Source of the DNA: Planctomycetaceae bacterium
GTDB taxonomy: Bacteria; Planctomycetota; Planctomycetia; Pirellulales; Pirellulaceae
Length of the DNA stretch: 45,076 bases
Direction: 5' to 3'
Assembly: GCA_002717145.1 (NCBI GenBank)
Contig: PBCP01000071.1
Location: 1-45,076, forward strand
Part shown: positions 7,890 to 16,870 of the stretch, in pieces
How positions within the stretch are numbered: position 1 is the stretch's first letter
Layout: the number at the start of each line of letters is the position of its first letter
Program-made: the position numbers and the translations under genes
The notes under the pieces: model-generated
Databases searched by the model: none
The model's input: only the letters and a program-made list of their open reading frames with translations
Told to the model about the DNA's origin: nothing

Positions 7890-10797
7890 CATTTATCCCG
7901 CCGATGGTCAAGTGGACCGTGCCGGCGAAGAATTAACAACCGATGCGATCGATCTGGGGCTTGATGACTCCATTCAGGTAGCAGCCGTACATGGCTATTT
8001 GCTTGAGGGGGATATTGAGGCGGCAGATGCCAATCGATTAGCCGATAAACTACTGGCTGATTCAGTGGTTGAAAGGACGGTTGTGGCTCAGATTGGTGAT
8101 CCAAGCCTGCAGCAGTCGCCAACTGAAGGTGCTTTGCTGGTCTATGTGATTAATAAGCCCGGAGTGATGGACCCCGTGGCAATGAGTGCCCAAAAAGGCA
8201 TTCAGGATTTGGGCGTCGCGGTCGATCAGGTGCGTACCTTTCGCAAGTACTGGGTTTCGGGCGTTGATCAGGACAGTGTCAACCGTCTGGCAGAAAAGGT
8301 GCTGGCCAATGATGCCATCGAGCAGGTTGTTCACGGTCCGCTTCAACTCAGTGCACTGGCTCTGGGAAATGCCTATGAGTTTGAGTTGAAAACAGTTGAA
8401 ATTCGTTCCCTCTCTGATGACGAGTTGGAAGTTTTAAGTAAGCAAGGGCAGCTTTATCTCACACTGGTTGAAATGCAGACCATTCAGAAACGGTTTCAGC
8501 AACTCGAGCGAGAGCCAACAGATATCGAATTGGAATCGATTGCGCAAACCTGGAGCGAGCACTGTAGCCATAAAACCCTCGCCGGCCGCATTGCCTATAA
8601 AGATGGAGAGACTGAACGGCATTTCGAAAATATGCTCAAGGAAACCGTGTTTGCCGCGACGGTCAAAATTCGTGAAGAATTGGGTGAGGATGATTGGTGC
8701 GTAAGTGTCTTTAAGGACAATGCCGGGATCGTCACGTTTGACGATGACTTTAACGTGGCATTTAAGGTGGAGACCCATAACCATCCATCTGCTTTGGAGC
8801 CTTATGGCGGGGCGAACACCGGTATCGGTGGCGTCATTCGAGATACACTTGGAACGGGAATGGGAGCCAAGCCCATTTGTAATACGGACATTTTCTGTTT
8901 TGCTAACCCGGAAGTGGATCACGACGAGCTTCCTCCCGGTGTGCTTCACCCACGACGAGTCATGAAAGGAGTGGTCTCCGGAGTTCGGGACTATGGAAAC
9001 CGGATGGGGATTCCTACGGTCAATGGTGCGATCTACTTTGATGATCGCTATCTCGGTAATCCACTGGTGTACGCTGGAAATGTGGGACTTATTCCCAAAG
9101 AGAAATCGTTCAAAGAGGCGCATGCCGGTGAATGGGCAGTGGTGATCGGCGGACACACCGGTCGGGATGGCATTCACGGAGCAACTTTTAGTTCGGCCGA
9201 ATTAACCAGTGACAGTGAAATGTTATCTGGCGGTGCCGTTCAGATCGGAAATGCAATCACAGAAAAAATGGTCATGGATGTTCTACTCGAGGCACGTGAC
9301 CGTAACCTTTATACCTGTGTCACCGATTGCGGAGCTGGTGGTTTGTCCAGTGCGATTGGAGAGATGGGGGAAGAAATCGGTGTGGAAGTCTATCTGGACA
9401 AAGCTCCGCTCAAGTACGACGGTTTAAGTTATACGGAGATTTGGATTTCGGAAGCTCAGGAACGTATGGTGTTCAGTGTTCCTGATGAAAACTGGCAGGA
9501 ATTCAAAACGCTTTGCGAATCAGAAGGTGTGGACGCCACTATTGTTGGTAAGTTTGTGGATCACGGAAGACTTGTGCTTAAGTATCATGATCATGTCGTC
9601 GGCGATCTGACAATGGAATTTCTACATGATGGTCGGCCGCCGATTATTCGCGACGCTCACTACGAAATTCCAGAAGTGTTACAGATCGACCTGGAGGGAA
9701 AAGCAAGCAGCCTAGAATCAGACCTGGAATCGATTCTGAGTAGTCTTAACGTTGCCAGTAAAGAGTGGGTCGTTCGTCAATATGACCATGAGGTTCAGGC
9801 CGGAAGCGTCGTGAAACCAATGGTTGGTGTCGAAAACGACGGGCCTGGAGATGCTGCGGTGGTAAAGCCTGTGCTGGGAAGCAGTAAAGGGATTACGGTC
9901 AGTTGTGGTATGAATCCCCGCTACGGTGATTTTGATACCTATCATATGGCAGCCAGTGCGATAGACGAAGCTATTCGAAACAGCGTGGCTGTCGGAGCCG
10001 ATCCGTCGAAAATTGCAGTTTTGGATAATTTCTGTTGGGGGTATACCGACCGTCCTGAGACTTTAGGGTCACTGGTGAGGGCCGCCCTGGCATGCTATGA
10101 CGTGGCCGTCGACCTGAAGACTCCCTTTATTTCAGGTAAAGATAGCCTCAATAATGAATTCAGTTATCAAAATGAAGCGGGGGAAAAAGTCACAATATCC
10201 ATTCCGCCAACGTTGTTAATCAGCGCCATTGGGCAAGTGGAAGATGTTTCCACCTGTACAACGATGGATGCTAAAGAAGCTGGCAATGTGTTGTATCAGG
10301 TCGGAGTGACCAGACGCGAACTAGGTGGTTCTCACTGGACTCTGATTAGGGACCTGGAGGGTGGGGCCGTGCCTAGGGTTTGTACTGATAACTGTAATGC
10401 AGTGTTCCCAGCCGTGCATCAGGCCATCAAGTCAGGATGGGTGCGAGCCTGCCATGATCTCAGTGAAGGAGGCCTGGCTGTGGCTGCTGCTGAAATGGCT
10501 TTTGCAGGTGGACTGGGTGTCACTATCGATTTGTCTGAAGTTCCCACAGATCAAAGTTATTCAGGGGATACAGAGAATATCGTGAAGCTATTTGCTGAAT
10601 CCAACACACGTTTCTTAGTTGAAGTTACACCCGAAAACTGCGAAGCGTTTGAACAGGTGACCGCTGGTGCCACGGTCGCTCGAATTGGTACCGTGAACGC
10701 CAACGATCAGTTGATTATTAATAACGGTGGCACCAACCTGCTCACCACAGCCATTGGACAATTGAAAGAAGCCTGGCAGTCACCACTTCGTTGGTAG
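7870..10797 (+). CDS. purL: Phosphoribosylformylglycinamidine synthase, PurL with two fused N-terminal PurS-like domains
   Basis: A 975-residue protein of de novo purine synthesis: ATP-dependent amidation of FGAR to FGAM using ammonia from PurQ. Ordinary small PurL is about 740 residues. The extra N-terminus (about residues 1-180) holds two related PurS-like units. The first ends LADKLLADSVVERTVV; the second has KPGVMDPVAMSAQKGIQDLG and ends LAEKVLANDAIEQVV. The PurL core follows from about residue 200, with the TWSEHCSHKT motif, then ETHNHPSALEP, DCGAGGLSSAIGEMG, and DLSEGGLAVA in the second half. The start is GTG at 7870 with AAGGAA at 7855-7860, inside the end of tyrA. purQ follows after 52 nt. 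No separate purS gene is seen in the window. Confidence 0.93.
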   Translation: MSLWEIDIYPADGQVDRAGEELTTDAIDLGLDDSIQVAAVHGYLLEGDIEAADANRLADKLLADSVVERTVVAQIGDPSLQQSPTEGALLVYVINKPGVMDPVAMSAQKGIQDLGVAVDQVRTFRKYWVSGVDQDSVNRLAEKVLANDAIEQVVHGPLQLSALALGNAYEFELKTVEIRSLSDDELEVLSKQGQLYLTLVEMQTIQKRFQQLEREPTDIELESIAQTWSEHCSHKTLAGRIAYKDGETERHFENMLKETVFAATVKIREELGEDDWCVSVFKDNAGIVTFDDDFNVAFKVETHNHPSALEPYGGANTGIGGVIRDTLGTGMGAKPICNTDIFCFANPEVDHDELPPGVLHPRRVMKGVVSGVRDYGNRMGIPTVNGAIYFDDRYLGNPLVYAGNVGLIPKEKSFKEAHAGEWAVVIGGHTGRDGIHGATFSSAELTSDSEMLSGGAVQIGNAITEKMVMDVLLEARDRNLYTCVTDCGAGGLSSAIGEMGEEIGVEVYLDKAPLKYDGLSYTEIWISEAQERMVFSVPDENWQEFKTLCESEGVDATIVGKFVDHGRLVLKYHDHVVGDLTMEFLHDGRPPIIRDAHYEIPEVLQIDLEGKASSLESDLESILSSLNVASKEWVVRQYDHEVQAGSVVKPMVGVENDGPGDAAVVKPVLGSSKGITVSCGMNPRYGDFDTYHMAASAIDEAIRNSVAVGADPSKIAVLDNFCWGYTDRPETLGSLVRAALACYDVAVDLKTPFISGKDSLNNEFSYQNEAGEKVTISIPPTLLISAIGQVEDVSTCTTMDAKEAGNVLYQVGVTRRELGGSHWTLIRDLEGGAVPRVCTDNCNAVFPAVHQAIKSGWVRACHDLSEGGLAVAAAEMAFAGGLGVTIDLSEVPTDQSYSGDTENIVKLFAESNTRFLVEVTPENCEAFEQVTAGATVARIGTVNANDQLIINNGGTNLLTTAIGQLKEAWQSPLRW

Positions 10798-10849
10798 ATG
10801 GCAGGAATACCTAACAAATAGAGTCTGCAAACTTACGCTGGACTAAGAG

Positions 10850-11626
10850 ATGACTACACCTAAAGTATTAGTTTTACGTGCCCCGGGCACGAATTGTGAT
10901 CATGAAACAAAGTATGCCTTCGAGCTTGCCGGAGGGCAGGCGGAGCGTATCCATATCAACAGAGTGCTGGAGAATCCATCGGTGGTTCAACAGTACCAGA
11001 TTATGTGTATCCCCGGGGGATTCAGTTATGGGGATGACGTGGCGGCAGGCCGAATTTTTGCGAATCAGATGCGGAGTCATCTGGCCGACGTTCTGCATGA
11101 ATTCAAGAGTAGTGATAAGTTGATTCTTGGTATTTGTAACGGCTTTCAAGTGCTCATCAAATCAGGGTTGTTACTTGAAGATGATTCCAATGGGGATCCG
11201 CCGGCAACATTGTGCTGGAATAATCACGGGCTCTATGAAGATCGCTGGGTGCACTTGCAAAACGCCAGTGACAAATGTGTCTTTTTGCGGGGTGTGGATC
11301 GTATGTACTTGCCCATCGCGCATGCCGAGGGAAGATTCGTCATGAGAGATGACACTGTAGCGGATCAATTACAGGCCAGCCAGCAACTGGCATTGAAGTA
11401 TGTGAATGCTGCCGGGGAACCGGCCAGCGGCTTTCCGGAAAATCCAAACGGGGCACAAAGGAACGTTGCCGGGGTTTGTGATGATTCGGGACGAGTGTTT
11501 GGCTTGATGCCCCACCCGGAACGATTTCTCGAGGGAACCCAGCATCCTCGCTGGACACGTGAGGGCCTGCAGGCCGAAGGTGATGGATTGGCAGTGTTTC
11601 GAAATGCGGTGGAATACTTTGCCTGA
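10850..11626 (+). CDS. purQ: Phosphoribosylformylglycinamidine synthase glutaminase subunit
   Basis: A 258-residue class I glutamine amidotransferase that frees ammonia from glutamine and passes it to PurL. The opening VLRAPGTNCDHET and the IPGGFSYGDD block are typical of PurQ. The nucleophile is C96 in LGICNGFQ, and the other two triad residues are H222 and E224 in MPHPER. It is slightly longer than the roughly 227-residue Bacillus type. It lies 52 nt after purL on the same strand and is certainly a functional partner. The Shine-Dalgarno site is weak (only TAAGAG directly before the ATG), so expression may depend on coupling to purL. Confidence 0.95.
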   Translation: MTTPKVLVLRAPGTNCDHETKYAFELAGGQAERIHINRVLENPSVVQQYQIMCIPGGFSYGDDVAAGRIFANQMRSHLADVLHEFKSSDKLILGICNGFQVLIKSGLLLEDDSNGDPPATLCWNNHGLYEDRWVHLQNASDKCVFLRGVDRMYLPIAHAEGRFVMRDDTVADQLQASQQLALKYVNAAGEPASGFPENPNGAQRNVAGVCDDSGRVFGLMPHPERFLEGTQHPRWTREGLQAEGDGLAVFRNAVEYFA

Positions 11627-11643
11627 TCAAGGTTTTGAGACGC

Positions 11644-12075
11644 CTAATGAGGCCCCTTTTTTTCAAAGTGAGTATCACACGTTCCGGAGTCGCAATTGAG
11701 CTGATAGCGACGCTTGGCGATTTGTCGATATCCCCAATTCCATAGTGGTAAGGTGAAGGGGATATGGAGCAAGATTGCCAAAGGCCATAGTCGTGGCAAT
11801 CGCCTGCTAATGATCCGAATCGCTGCTGCTCCGCGATGGGGATTCTCTCGTTTATCAATGAGATATAACGCCTGCATCAGTTGCTCATAGGTTAAGTCTG
11901 GATAATTGTCGGCAACCTGGTCGTCGTGTAGTGAAATGAAAGAAAGTCTGTTCTTTCCGTCCCAGCGGTGCAGTCGACGCACCTGCTGTGTGCAGAATTG
12001 ACAATGGCCGTCGTAGATGACAACTTCGGCATCCGGGTAATGGGAGGGTGTGGGGAGCATGTTCTGATTATTCAT
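11644..12075 (-). CDS. DCC-family thiol-disulfide oxidoreductase (DUF393)
   Basis: A 143-residue protein with the family signature near the N-terminus, VVIYDGHCQFCTQQV, in which C25 and C28 form a CxxC pair. The rest follows the DUF393/YuxK pattern: a thioredoxin-like start, a hydrophobic stretch around residues 95-115, and an arginine-rich segment. The C-terminus adds another cysteine pair (CDSGTC). Members are predicted to exchange disulfides; few have been tested. The ATG overlaps the end of the upstream gene by 8 nt (ATGAATAA), so translation is probably coupled. It converges on purQ with only 17 nt between stop codons. Confidence 0.85.
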   Translation of the reverse strand: MNNQNMLPTPSHYPDAEVVIYDGHCQFCTQQVRRLHRWDGKNRLSFISLHDDQVADNYPDLTYEQLMQALYLIDKRENPHRGAAAIRIISRRLPRLWPLAILLHIPFTLPLWNWGYRQIAKRRYQLNCDSGTCDTHFEKKGPH

Positions 12076-12604
12076 TTAATAAGTCGTCGATGTCAAACTC
12101 GGCATTGAACGCGTCGAGGTCGAATTCGTCGCTAGAATCTTCTTCCTCAATGCTGTCCTCTTCATCCTCGGCTTCTTCAAGTTCATTTTCTAATTCGCCG
12201 TCATCATATTCCGAGTCGTCGTAAACTTCATCGGATTCATCAATTTCATCCTCGTAATCTTCTTCCGTTCGTTCGGTGGCTTCACCAATAGTTGCTGAAT
12301 GGCCATCCGGTTCATCGTAGTCCAGATCAGCTAAATGCAGTTTGGCCGAGGGCGATGTGTTGATCTCAATAGGTGTCGGGTTTTTGTTTGAAGGTTTACG
12401 TGAAAAAATGGTGTAGATAGTAAGGCTTGTCCCCACCCCGATTGCCAGCCAGGCTGCTAATTCCGTGATCTGGACCCGTATTGGCTGAGTGATCGAACCA
12501 TGCAGTAATTCAGGTGGCGCAAGCAATACGCTCTCAACCGCCAGGCCTTCAAGGCCAAGGATCATAAGTGATACGCTTAATCCTAAAACGAATGCGCGAA
12601 ACAT
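12068..12604 (-). CDS. Membrane-anchored protein with a long acidic tail, unknown function
   Basis: A 178-residue protein with two parts. Residues 1-70 hold an N-terminal hydrophobic helix or signal anchor (about 4-25) and a second helix (about 48-66, LAAWLAIGVGTSLTIYTIF). Residues about 90-178 are very rich in Glu and Asp, with Ser and Tyr, and have low complexity. I recognise no family. The same promoter probably serves the DCC gene, whose start codon overlaps this stop. The acidic tail could bind calcium or basic proteins, or be a flexible spacer; nothing in the sequence decides this. Confidence 0.6.
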   Translation of the reverse strand: MFRAFVLGLSVSLMILGLEGLAVESVLLAPPELLHGSITQPIRVQITELAAWLAIGVGTSLTIYTIFSRKPSNKNPTPIEINTSPSAKLHLADLDYDEPDGHSATIGEATERTEEDYEDEIDESDEVYDDSEYDDGELENELEEAEDEEDSIEEEDSSDEFDLDAFNAEFDIDDLLNE

Positions 12605-12954
12605 TTCTGTCCACTCCCTTCTTAGAATTAATATCGAGTCAATTCCGTTTTGAAAACGAGTCAGAATCTATGATTCGAAATGATATTTGGTAAACCGCAG
12701 TTCGGCGTTGGGAATTCACAGAGGGAAGATGGCTGGGAAAGCCCCCGTAGTTTTTTGCTGGCCGGTATAGGCCTAGAAATAAGTTGTGACTATAAAGAAA
12801 GTAGACATGATAATTCACCGGCTAATCTTTCGGTGAATGGTCACAAACGACTGCATATCACGTCTCGGAATTGTCGATGTTATTAATTGGGTGTCGATTG
12901 TTTTGAGGTGGAGTACCTCATCGATACCAAGAGGCACAGTAAGTGGGGATTGGC
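12605..12954. other. Divergent intergenic region / leader with two hairpins
   Basis: This is the largest non-coding stretch in the window, lying between two divergent genes. Two inverted repeats are visible. ATTCACCG (12813-12820) and CGGTGAAT (12831-12838) are separated by 10 nt. TGAGGT (12904-12909) and ACCTCA (12915-12920) have a 5-nt loop that contains GGAG. GTCGAT is also directly repeated in the 60 nt before the start codon region. Neither hairpin is followed by a T tract, so they are not ordinary terminators. They could be operators or leader RNA structures. No known riboswitch consensus was recognised. Confidence 0.4.
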
Positions 12955-14670
12955 GTGTCCGACCAAGCCAAGATCCTGTTCGTAAAATCCGCTGCATCAG
13001 AAGAGATGTCCGCGCCGGAAGAATTGTGCTCTCTTTTTGACGTCGAAGTCGCCGCTGACTGGAGCGAAGCCCGCCGACTCATGAAACAGCAATGTTTTGA
13101 CGGAGTCTTTAGCGATACAGATAATGAAGCTCCTAAAAAACAGTTTTTTACAGATTCCTTTTGGGTTATCCAAAAACTGCATCAGGGAGTTGCCATCCTC
13201 GATCAGGATAAAAAGATCCTCTGGGCAAATGAACAAGTCAACGAATGGGCCGATTGCGAAAGCGTAATCGGCCTTCCTTTTTATAGCTGGCTTGAAGGTG
13301 GTCACTGGGAGTCCGGATATACTTGCCCGTGTGATAGTTCCGTCGCTAAGAAGCGTCGTATCTCGGCACTCTACAAACTGTCTTCAGAAGTTTATTTTCG
13401 AATCGAAGCTAAGCCAGTACGTCGTGGTGATGATGAGTCCGGTGAATTACTGGTCATCATACATGATGTAACAGAAGAACAGCTTTATCGTCAGAAGCTT
13501 GATGCCATTCATGAAGCCGGTGTCGAATTATCGAATCTTTCACCAGAAGAAATATTTCATATGGAAGTGAAGGATCGTATCGAGTTATTGAAATCCAATA
13601 TCCTTCACTATACTCAGGAAATTCTGAGTTATGAAAAAGTTGAAATTCGACTCGTTAATCATCGCACGGGTAAGTTAGATCCGCTGTTGTCAGCGGGGAT
13701 TGATAAAGAAGCAGCTGAACGCTCCTTGGAGGTAGGCCGCGAGGCTAACGGGATTACCGGATTTGTGGCGGCCACAGGTGAGAGTTGTTTGGTGAATGAC
13801 GTTACGACAGATGAGCTGTTTATCGAGTCGTTCAGCGGGGCCAAAAGTAGTTTGACCGTTGCTCTGAAGTGGCAGGATCAGGTCATTGGAACCTTCAATG
13901 TCGAAAGCCCTGAGGAACAGGCTTTCTCTGAGAATGACAAGCACTTCCTGGAGTTGTTTGCTCGTAATATTGCCTTCGCCTTAAATACGCTTGATCTGTT
14001 AGCTGCGGAGAAGAGTAGTGCCACGCAGAAGAGTATCGAAGCCATTCACCGTGAAGTGGCATTACCCATCGACAAAATTCTCAATGACGCTGTCAACGTG
14101 ATGGAACGATATATTGGGCATGAACCTGAAGTGAGTGACCGTCTCAAACGAATCCTGAGAAATGCCAGGGATATTCGTCAGGTGATTCACAAAATCGGTC
14201 AGGACATGGCCCCTGGCGAAGCAATGCCTGCAGGTGCGACGGTGGATCACCATCCGAAGCTTGCCGGGCAGCGAGTGCTTGTTGTGGATGCCAATGAAGG
14301 GGTGCGCAATGACGCTCACGCCTTACTGGAACGTTACGGTTGTATTGTGGAAACGGCGGAATCTGGTGGTGAGGCTGTTTACATGGTTCGCAGTTCGGTT
14401 GGTAGCGAAAGCTATAATGTAATTATCTCCGACATACATTTGCCGGACTTCAGCGGCCATCAGTTAATGCTGCGATTACAGGAAGTTATTGATCAGGTGC
14501 CTTTAGCCTTGATGACAGGGTTTGGATATGATCCCGGACATTCCATTGTAAAGGCGCGTCAGGCAGGCCTGCACCCAAATGCGATTCTCTATAAGCCATT
14601 CCGCCTGGATCAGCTAATCGAAGTCTGTGAGACGCTTGTGGATTTCCATAACGATGTAGCACGCACTTAA
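12955..14670 (+). CDS. PAS-GAF-receiver signalling protein without a kinase ATPase domain
   Basis: A 571-residue soluble protein. Residues 1-60 look like a degenerate receiver domain (KILFVKSAAS), without the acidic pocket and phospho-acceptor pattern. A PAS domain follows (about 65-180) and then a GAF domain (about 205-355). Next is a helical segment (about 360-430) like the dimerisation helices of histidine kinases. The C-terminal receiver (about 440-565) has the phospho-acceptor D493 in IISDIHLPD and the conserved lysine in LYKPF. No HATPase domain is present, so it cannot phosphorylate itself and would depend on another kinase. GTG at 12955 has GGGGA five nt upstream; GTG at 12943, with AAGAGG upstream, is the alternative. 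A phosphodiesterase-like gene follows after 15 nt. Confidence 0.8.
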   Translation: MSDQAKILFVKSAASEEMSAPEELCSLFDVEVAADWSEARRLMKQQCFDGVFSDTDNEAPKKQFFTDSFWVIQKLHQGVAILDQDKKILWANEQVNEWADCESVIGLPFYSWLEGGHWESGYTCPCDSSVAKKRRISALYKLSSEVYFRIEAKPVRRGDDESGELLVIIHDVTEEQLYRQKLDAIHEAGVELSNLSPEEIFHMEVKDRIELLKSNILHYTQEILSYEKVEIRLVNHRTGKLDPLLSAGIDKEAAERSLEVGREANGITGFVAATGESCLVNDVTTDELFIESFSGAKSSLTVALKWQDQVIGTFNVESPEEQAFSENDKHFLELFARNIAFALNTLDLLAAEKSSATQKSIEAIHREVALPIDKILNDAVNVMERYIGHEPEVSDRLKRILRNARDIRQVIHKIGQDMAPGEAMPAGATVDHHPKLAGQRVLVVDANEGVRNDAHALLERYGCIVETAESGGEAVYMVRSSVGSESYNVIISDIHLPDFSGHQLMLRLQEVIDQVPLALMTGFGYDPGHSIVKARQAGLHPNAILYKPFRLDQLIEVCETLVDFHNDVART

Positions 14671-14685
14671 TAAGGTGCTCATGCA

Positions 14686-15855
14686 ATGTCCCTGCAAATG
14701 GAATTGTTGCTTTTTGCTACCGGTTCTTTGGGGCATGTAGCAATCTGTGTGTCGGCGTTAAACCGAATCCAGGGGTGTGTTGCAGAATATTCTCTTGAAA
14801 AGAGACTCAAACGCTGCGTCGCTGGTTGGGCATTCATCTGGCTGTGTGTTCCATTGGTTGTTGCTCTGACGTCAGAGCCAACGGTTAGTCCCTGGGCATA
14901 TGTGGCTCGACAATTTTATGCCGAATGGGGGTACTATTCGTTTGCAGGAATGTGGCTTTTTGCAGTTGCTTTGCAACGCCTGCTCCATGTTGTCACAGAT
15001 CGGTGTCCGAGGGCCTGGGATTTGTTGTCTTCCGATGTGCGGGACATAAATCGGTTGTTGGGCAAACGGTTTGTTAAGGAGTCTATAAGTTCATTTCAGG
15101 TTTCTTTGTGGGGCAATGAAGTTGGTCAACTTGACGTCAATCGAAAATCTCTGAAACTGGTAAACCTGCCAAAGGAATTGGACGGGCTGACGATTACTCA
15201 TTTTTCGGACCTGCACATTACCGGAGCGATTGTCCGCCAATACTATGCCCAACTCAAAGAAGAGATTCAAAAACTGGATTCTGATCTGATCATTCTGACC
15301 GGAGATATACTAGATGATCTCACTAGAATGGACTGGGTGTTGGATTTACTGTCAGGAATGAAAGCCCGCGCTGGCTGTTATTTTGTACTGGGTAATCACG
15401 ACGTCCGACATGGGCAGGATCAGTTGTTACGTGCAGAGCTTGAACGTATTGGCTGGCAAGATTTGGGGGGGAAGACTAGGCAGATTGAATTCCATGGACA
15501 ATTAATAGATCTGGTAGGCAACGAGCTTCCATGGATAGGAACCGCTCCTGAAAATAATACTGCGAATAAAGGATTCTCAATCTGCGCAGTCCATACGCCG
15601 GATCTTCTACAGTGGGGTCGGCAGTCTGACTTCAATTTAATGCTGGCCGGTCATGCTCACGGAGGACAGATTCGACTGCCAATAATAGGGCCGGTTGTTT
15701 GTCCCAGTGCTCACGGTGTTCGCTATGCGAGTGGCGTTTTTGAAGCAGGAGAAACGTTGTTGCATGTTAGTCGAGGGGTTTCCGGGTATCATCCTCTTCG
15801 CTGGCGTTGCCGCCCGGAACTCACGCAGTTAGTGTTAACGGCTCGCGTTCCTTAA
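14686..15855 (+). CDS. Membrane-associated metallophosphoesterase (calcineurin-like)
   Basis: A 389-residue protein. The first 110 residues contain about three hydrophobic helices. A calcineurin-like phosphoesterase domain follows from about residue 165, with the metal-binding motifs in order: FSDLHITG, LTGDILDD, VLGNHDVRHG and LAGHAHGGQ. This arrangement matches the YkuE/YaeI-like group, some members of which act on lipid-linked phosphates such as UDP-diacylglucosamine. The substrate here is unknown. AAGGTG lies 7 nt before the ATG. It begins 15 nt after the PAS-GAF-receiver gene and is probably in the same transcript. It converges on the methyltransferase gene with a 20-nt gap. Confidence 0.88.
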   Translation: MSLQMELLLFATGSLGHVAICVSALNRIQGCVAEYSLEKRLKRCVAGWAFIWLCVPLVVALTSEPTVSPWAYVARQFYAEWGYYSFAGMWLFAVALQRLLHVVTDRCPRAWDLLSSDVRDINRLLGKRFVKESISSFQVSLWGNEVGQLDVNRKSLKLVNLPKELDGLTITHFSDLHITGAIVRQYYAQLKEEIQKLDSDLIILTGDILDDLTRMDWVLDLLSGMKARAGCYFVLGNHDVRHGQDQLLRAELERIGWQDLGGKTRQIEFHGQLIDLVGNELPWIGTAPENNTANKGFSICAVHTPDLLQWGRQSDFNLMLAGHAHGGQIRLPIIGPVVCPSAHGVRYASGVFEAGETLLHVSRGVSGYHPLRWRCRPELTQLVLTARVP

Positions 15856-15875
15856 TCACAGACGTTAGGTGTTGT

Positions 15876-16838
15876 TTATTTCTGGGCAACCATGATGCCA
15901 TATATGTGAGGTACTTCATTCAAGTGTGAATATCTCGGTGGCTGAAGGCCAGCTTCCTCAATCATTGATTTTAGCTCGATTGGGTCGACCAATTTGCCGG
16001 ATGGCACATGCAATTCAAGGTCCAGTGCGAAAAGGGCACGGCTGACGTCGCCTGCATCTTGGCCGGGAAACACGTCTACAACGACAAGCTTGCCGCCTGA
16101 CTGTAGTCGTTCTGCTGCAGACAGTAAAAGTCCCTTTTGTTCTTCCGAAGTGAGCAGATGAAGAATGTTGGCCACGATTACCAGGTTGAAGTCACCAGTC
16201 GGCAATTGTGCTGCCAACGGATCACTATGGATAGCCGTAATTCTACCTTCCATCCCAATCGACTCTGCCGTTTCGACCGCCGTCCTCACCGGATCTTCTT
16301 TGTCCAGAAAGGTGATACGCGATTCCGGGTCGACGTGGGCAACAGAAAGGCTCCAGACTCCTGTACCACATCCAATATCGAGGATATTGAGTGCCTCTGT
16401 CTGCTCACTCAAGTTTAGAAACTTGGCGATTTGCATCGCAGAAGGGGAAACTTGCCATTGAGTGGAAGTCATCCGCAGACGGTAAGAATCACGAAGATCT
16501 TCGACACTATCGAGTGATTGGATATAGTTGTCTAGCTTTAGAAATCTGGATTCACCCAAGTCGATATCATGGGCCGTTAGCAGGTGCACCATCTGGCTAA
16601 GTGCATAATCGTCCTGATAACGCTCCACAATCAGGAGGCCGACTAAAACGTCCAGCAACAGAGCGACGCGACGTGGGTTTGCATTGATAGCACTAGCGAT
16701 CTCCGCTGCGGTTTTTTGTCCGTCACGCAAGCAATCGATAATGCCTAACCGTCGTGCAGACTGATAGGCGGAGATCCCTGCCGCAGCATTGTTTATGTTT
16801 TTGTAGAGTGTAAGCGTATTGATCTGAGAGTCTGACAT
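15876..16838 (-). CDS. SAM-dependent methyltransferase, O-methyltransferase-like
   Basis: A 320-residue protein with the plan of dimeric O-methyltransferases. Residues about 15-90 form a winged-helix-like dimerisation part (LGIIDCLRDGQKTAAEIAS). From about 145 there is a Rossmann-type domain with the SAM motif LDIGCGTGVW (about 153-162). An acidic residue follows at the end of strand 2 (ITFLDKE), then NLVIVANILHLLTSEE, a typical post-motif region, and KLVVVDVFPG. The substrate cannot be read; similar proteins methylate hydroxyls of secondary metabolites or quinone precursors. It lies 32 nt downstream of the GntP-type permease on the same strand and may be co-transcribed with it. Confidence 0.8.
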   Translation of the reverse strand: MSDSQINTLTLYKNINNAAAGISAYQSARRLGIIDCLRDGQKTAAEIASAINANPRRVALLLDVLVGLLIVERYQDDYALSQMVHLLTAHDIDLGESRFLKLDNYIQSLDSVEDLRDSYRLRMTSTQWQVSPSAMQIAKFLNLSEQTEALNILDIGCGTGVWSLSVAHVDPESRITFLDKEDPVRTAVETAESIGMEGRITAIHSDPLAAQLPTGDFNLVIVANILHLLTSEEQKGLLLSAAERLQSGGKLVVVDVFPGQDAGDVSRALFALDLELHVPSGKLVDPIELKSMIEEAGLQPPRYSHLNEVPHIYGIMVAQK

Positions 16839-16870
16839 CGTATTTCCAACTTAGAAAGGATATTCATACA

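Noticed and set aside
8434..9177. 247-codon open frame on the minus strand inside purL
   Set aside because: It lies opposite well-conserved PurL sequence, has no family features of its own and no ribosome site; it is a shadow frame.
11642..11663. Possible terminator after purQ (GCCT-AATG-AGGC followed by seven T)
   Set aside because: The stem is only 4 bp and inside the 3' end of the converging DCC gene; too weak to call, though it might act with other signals.
12700..12790. GC-rich leader segment considered as a cyclic-di-GMP or other riboswitch
   Set aside because: None of the conserved core bases of known riboswitch classes could be placed.
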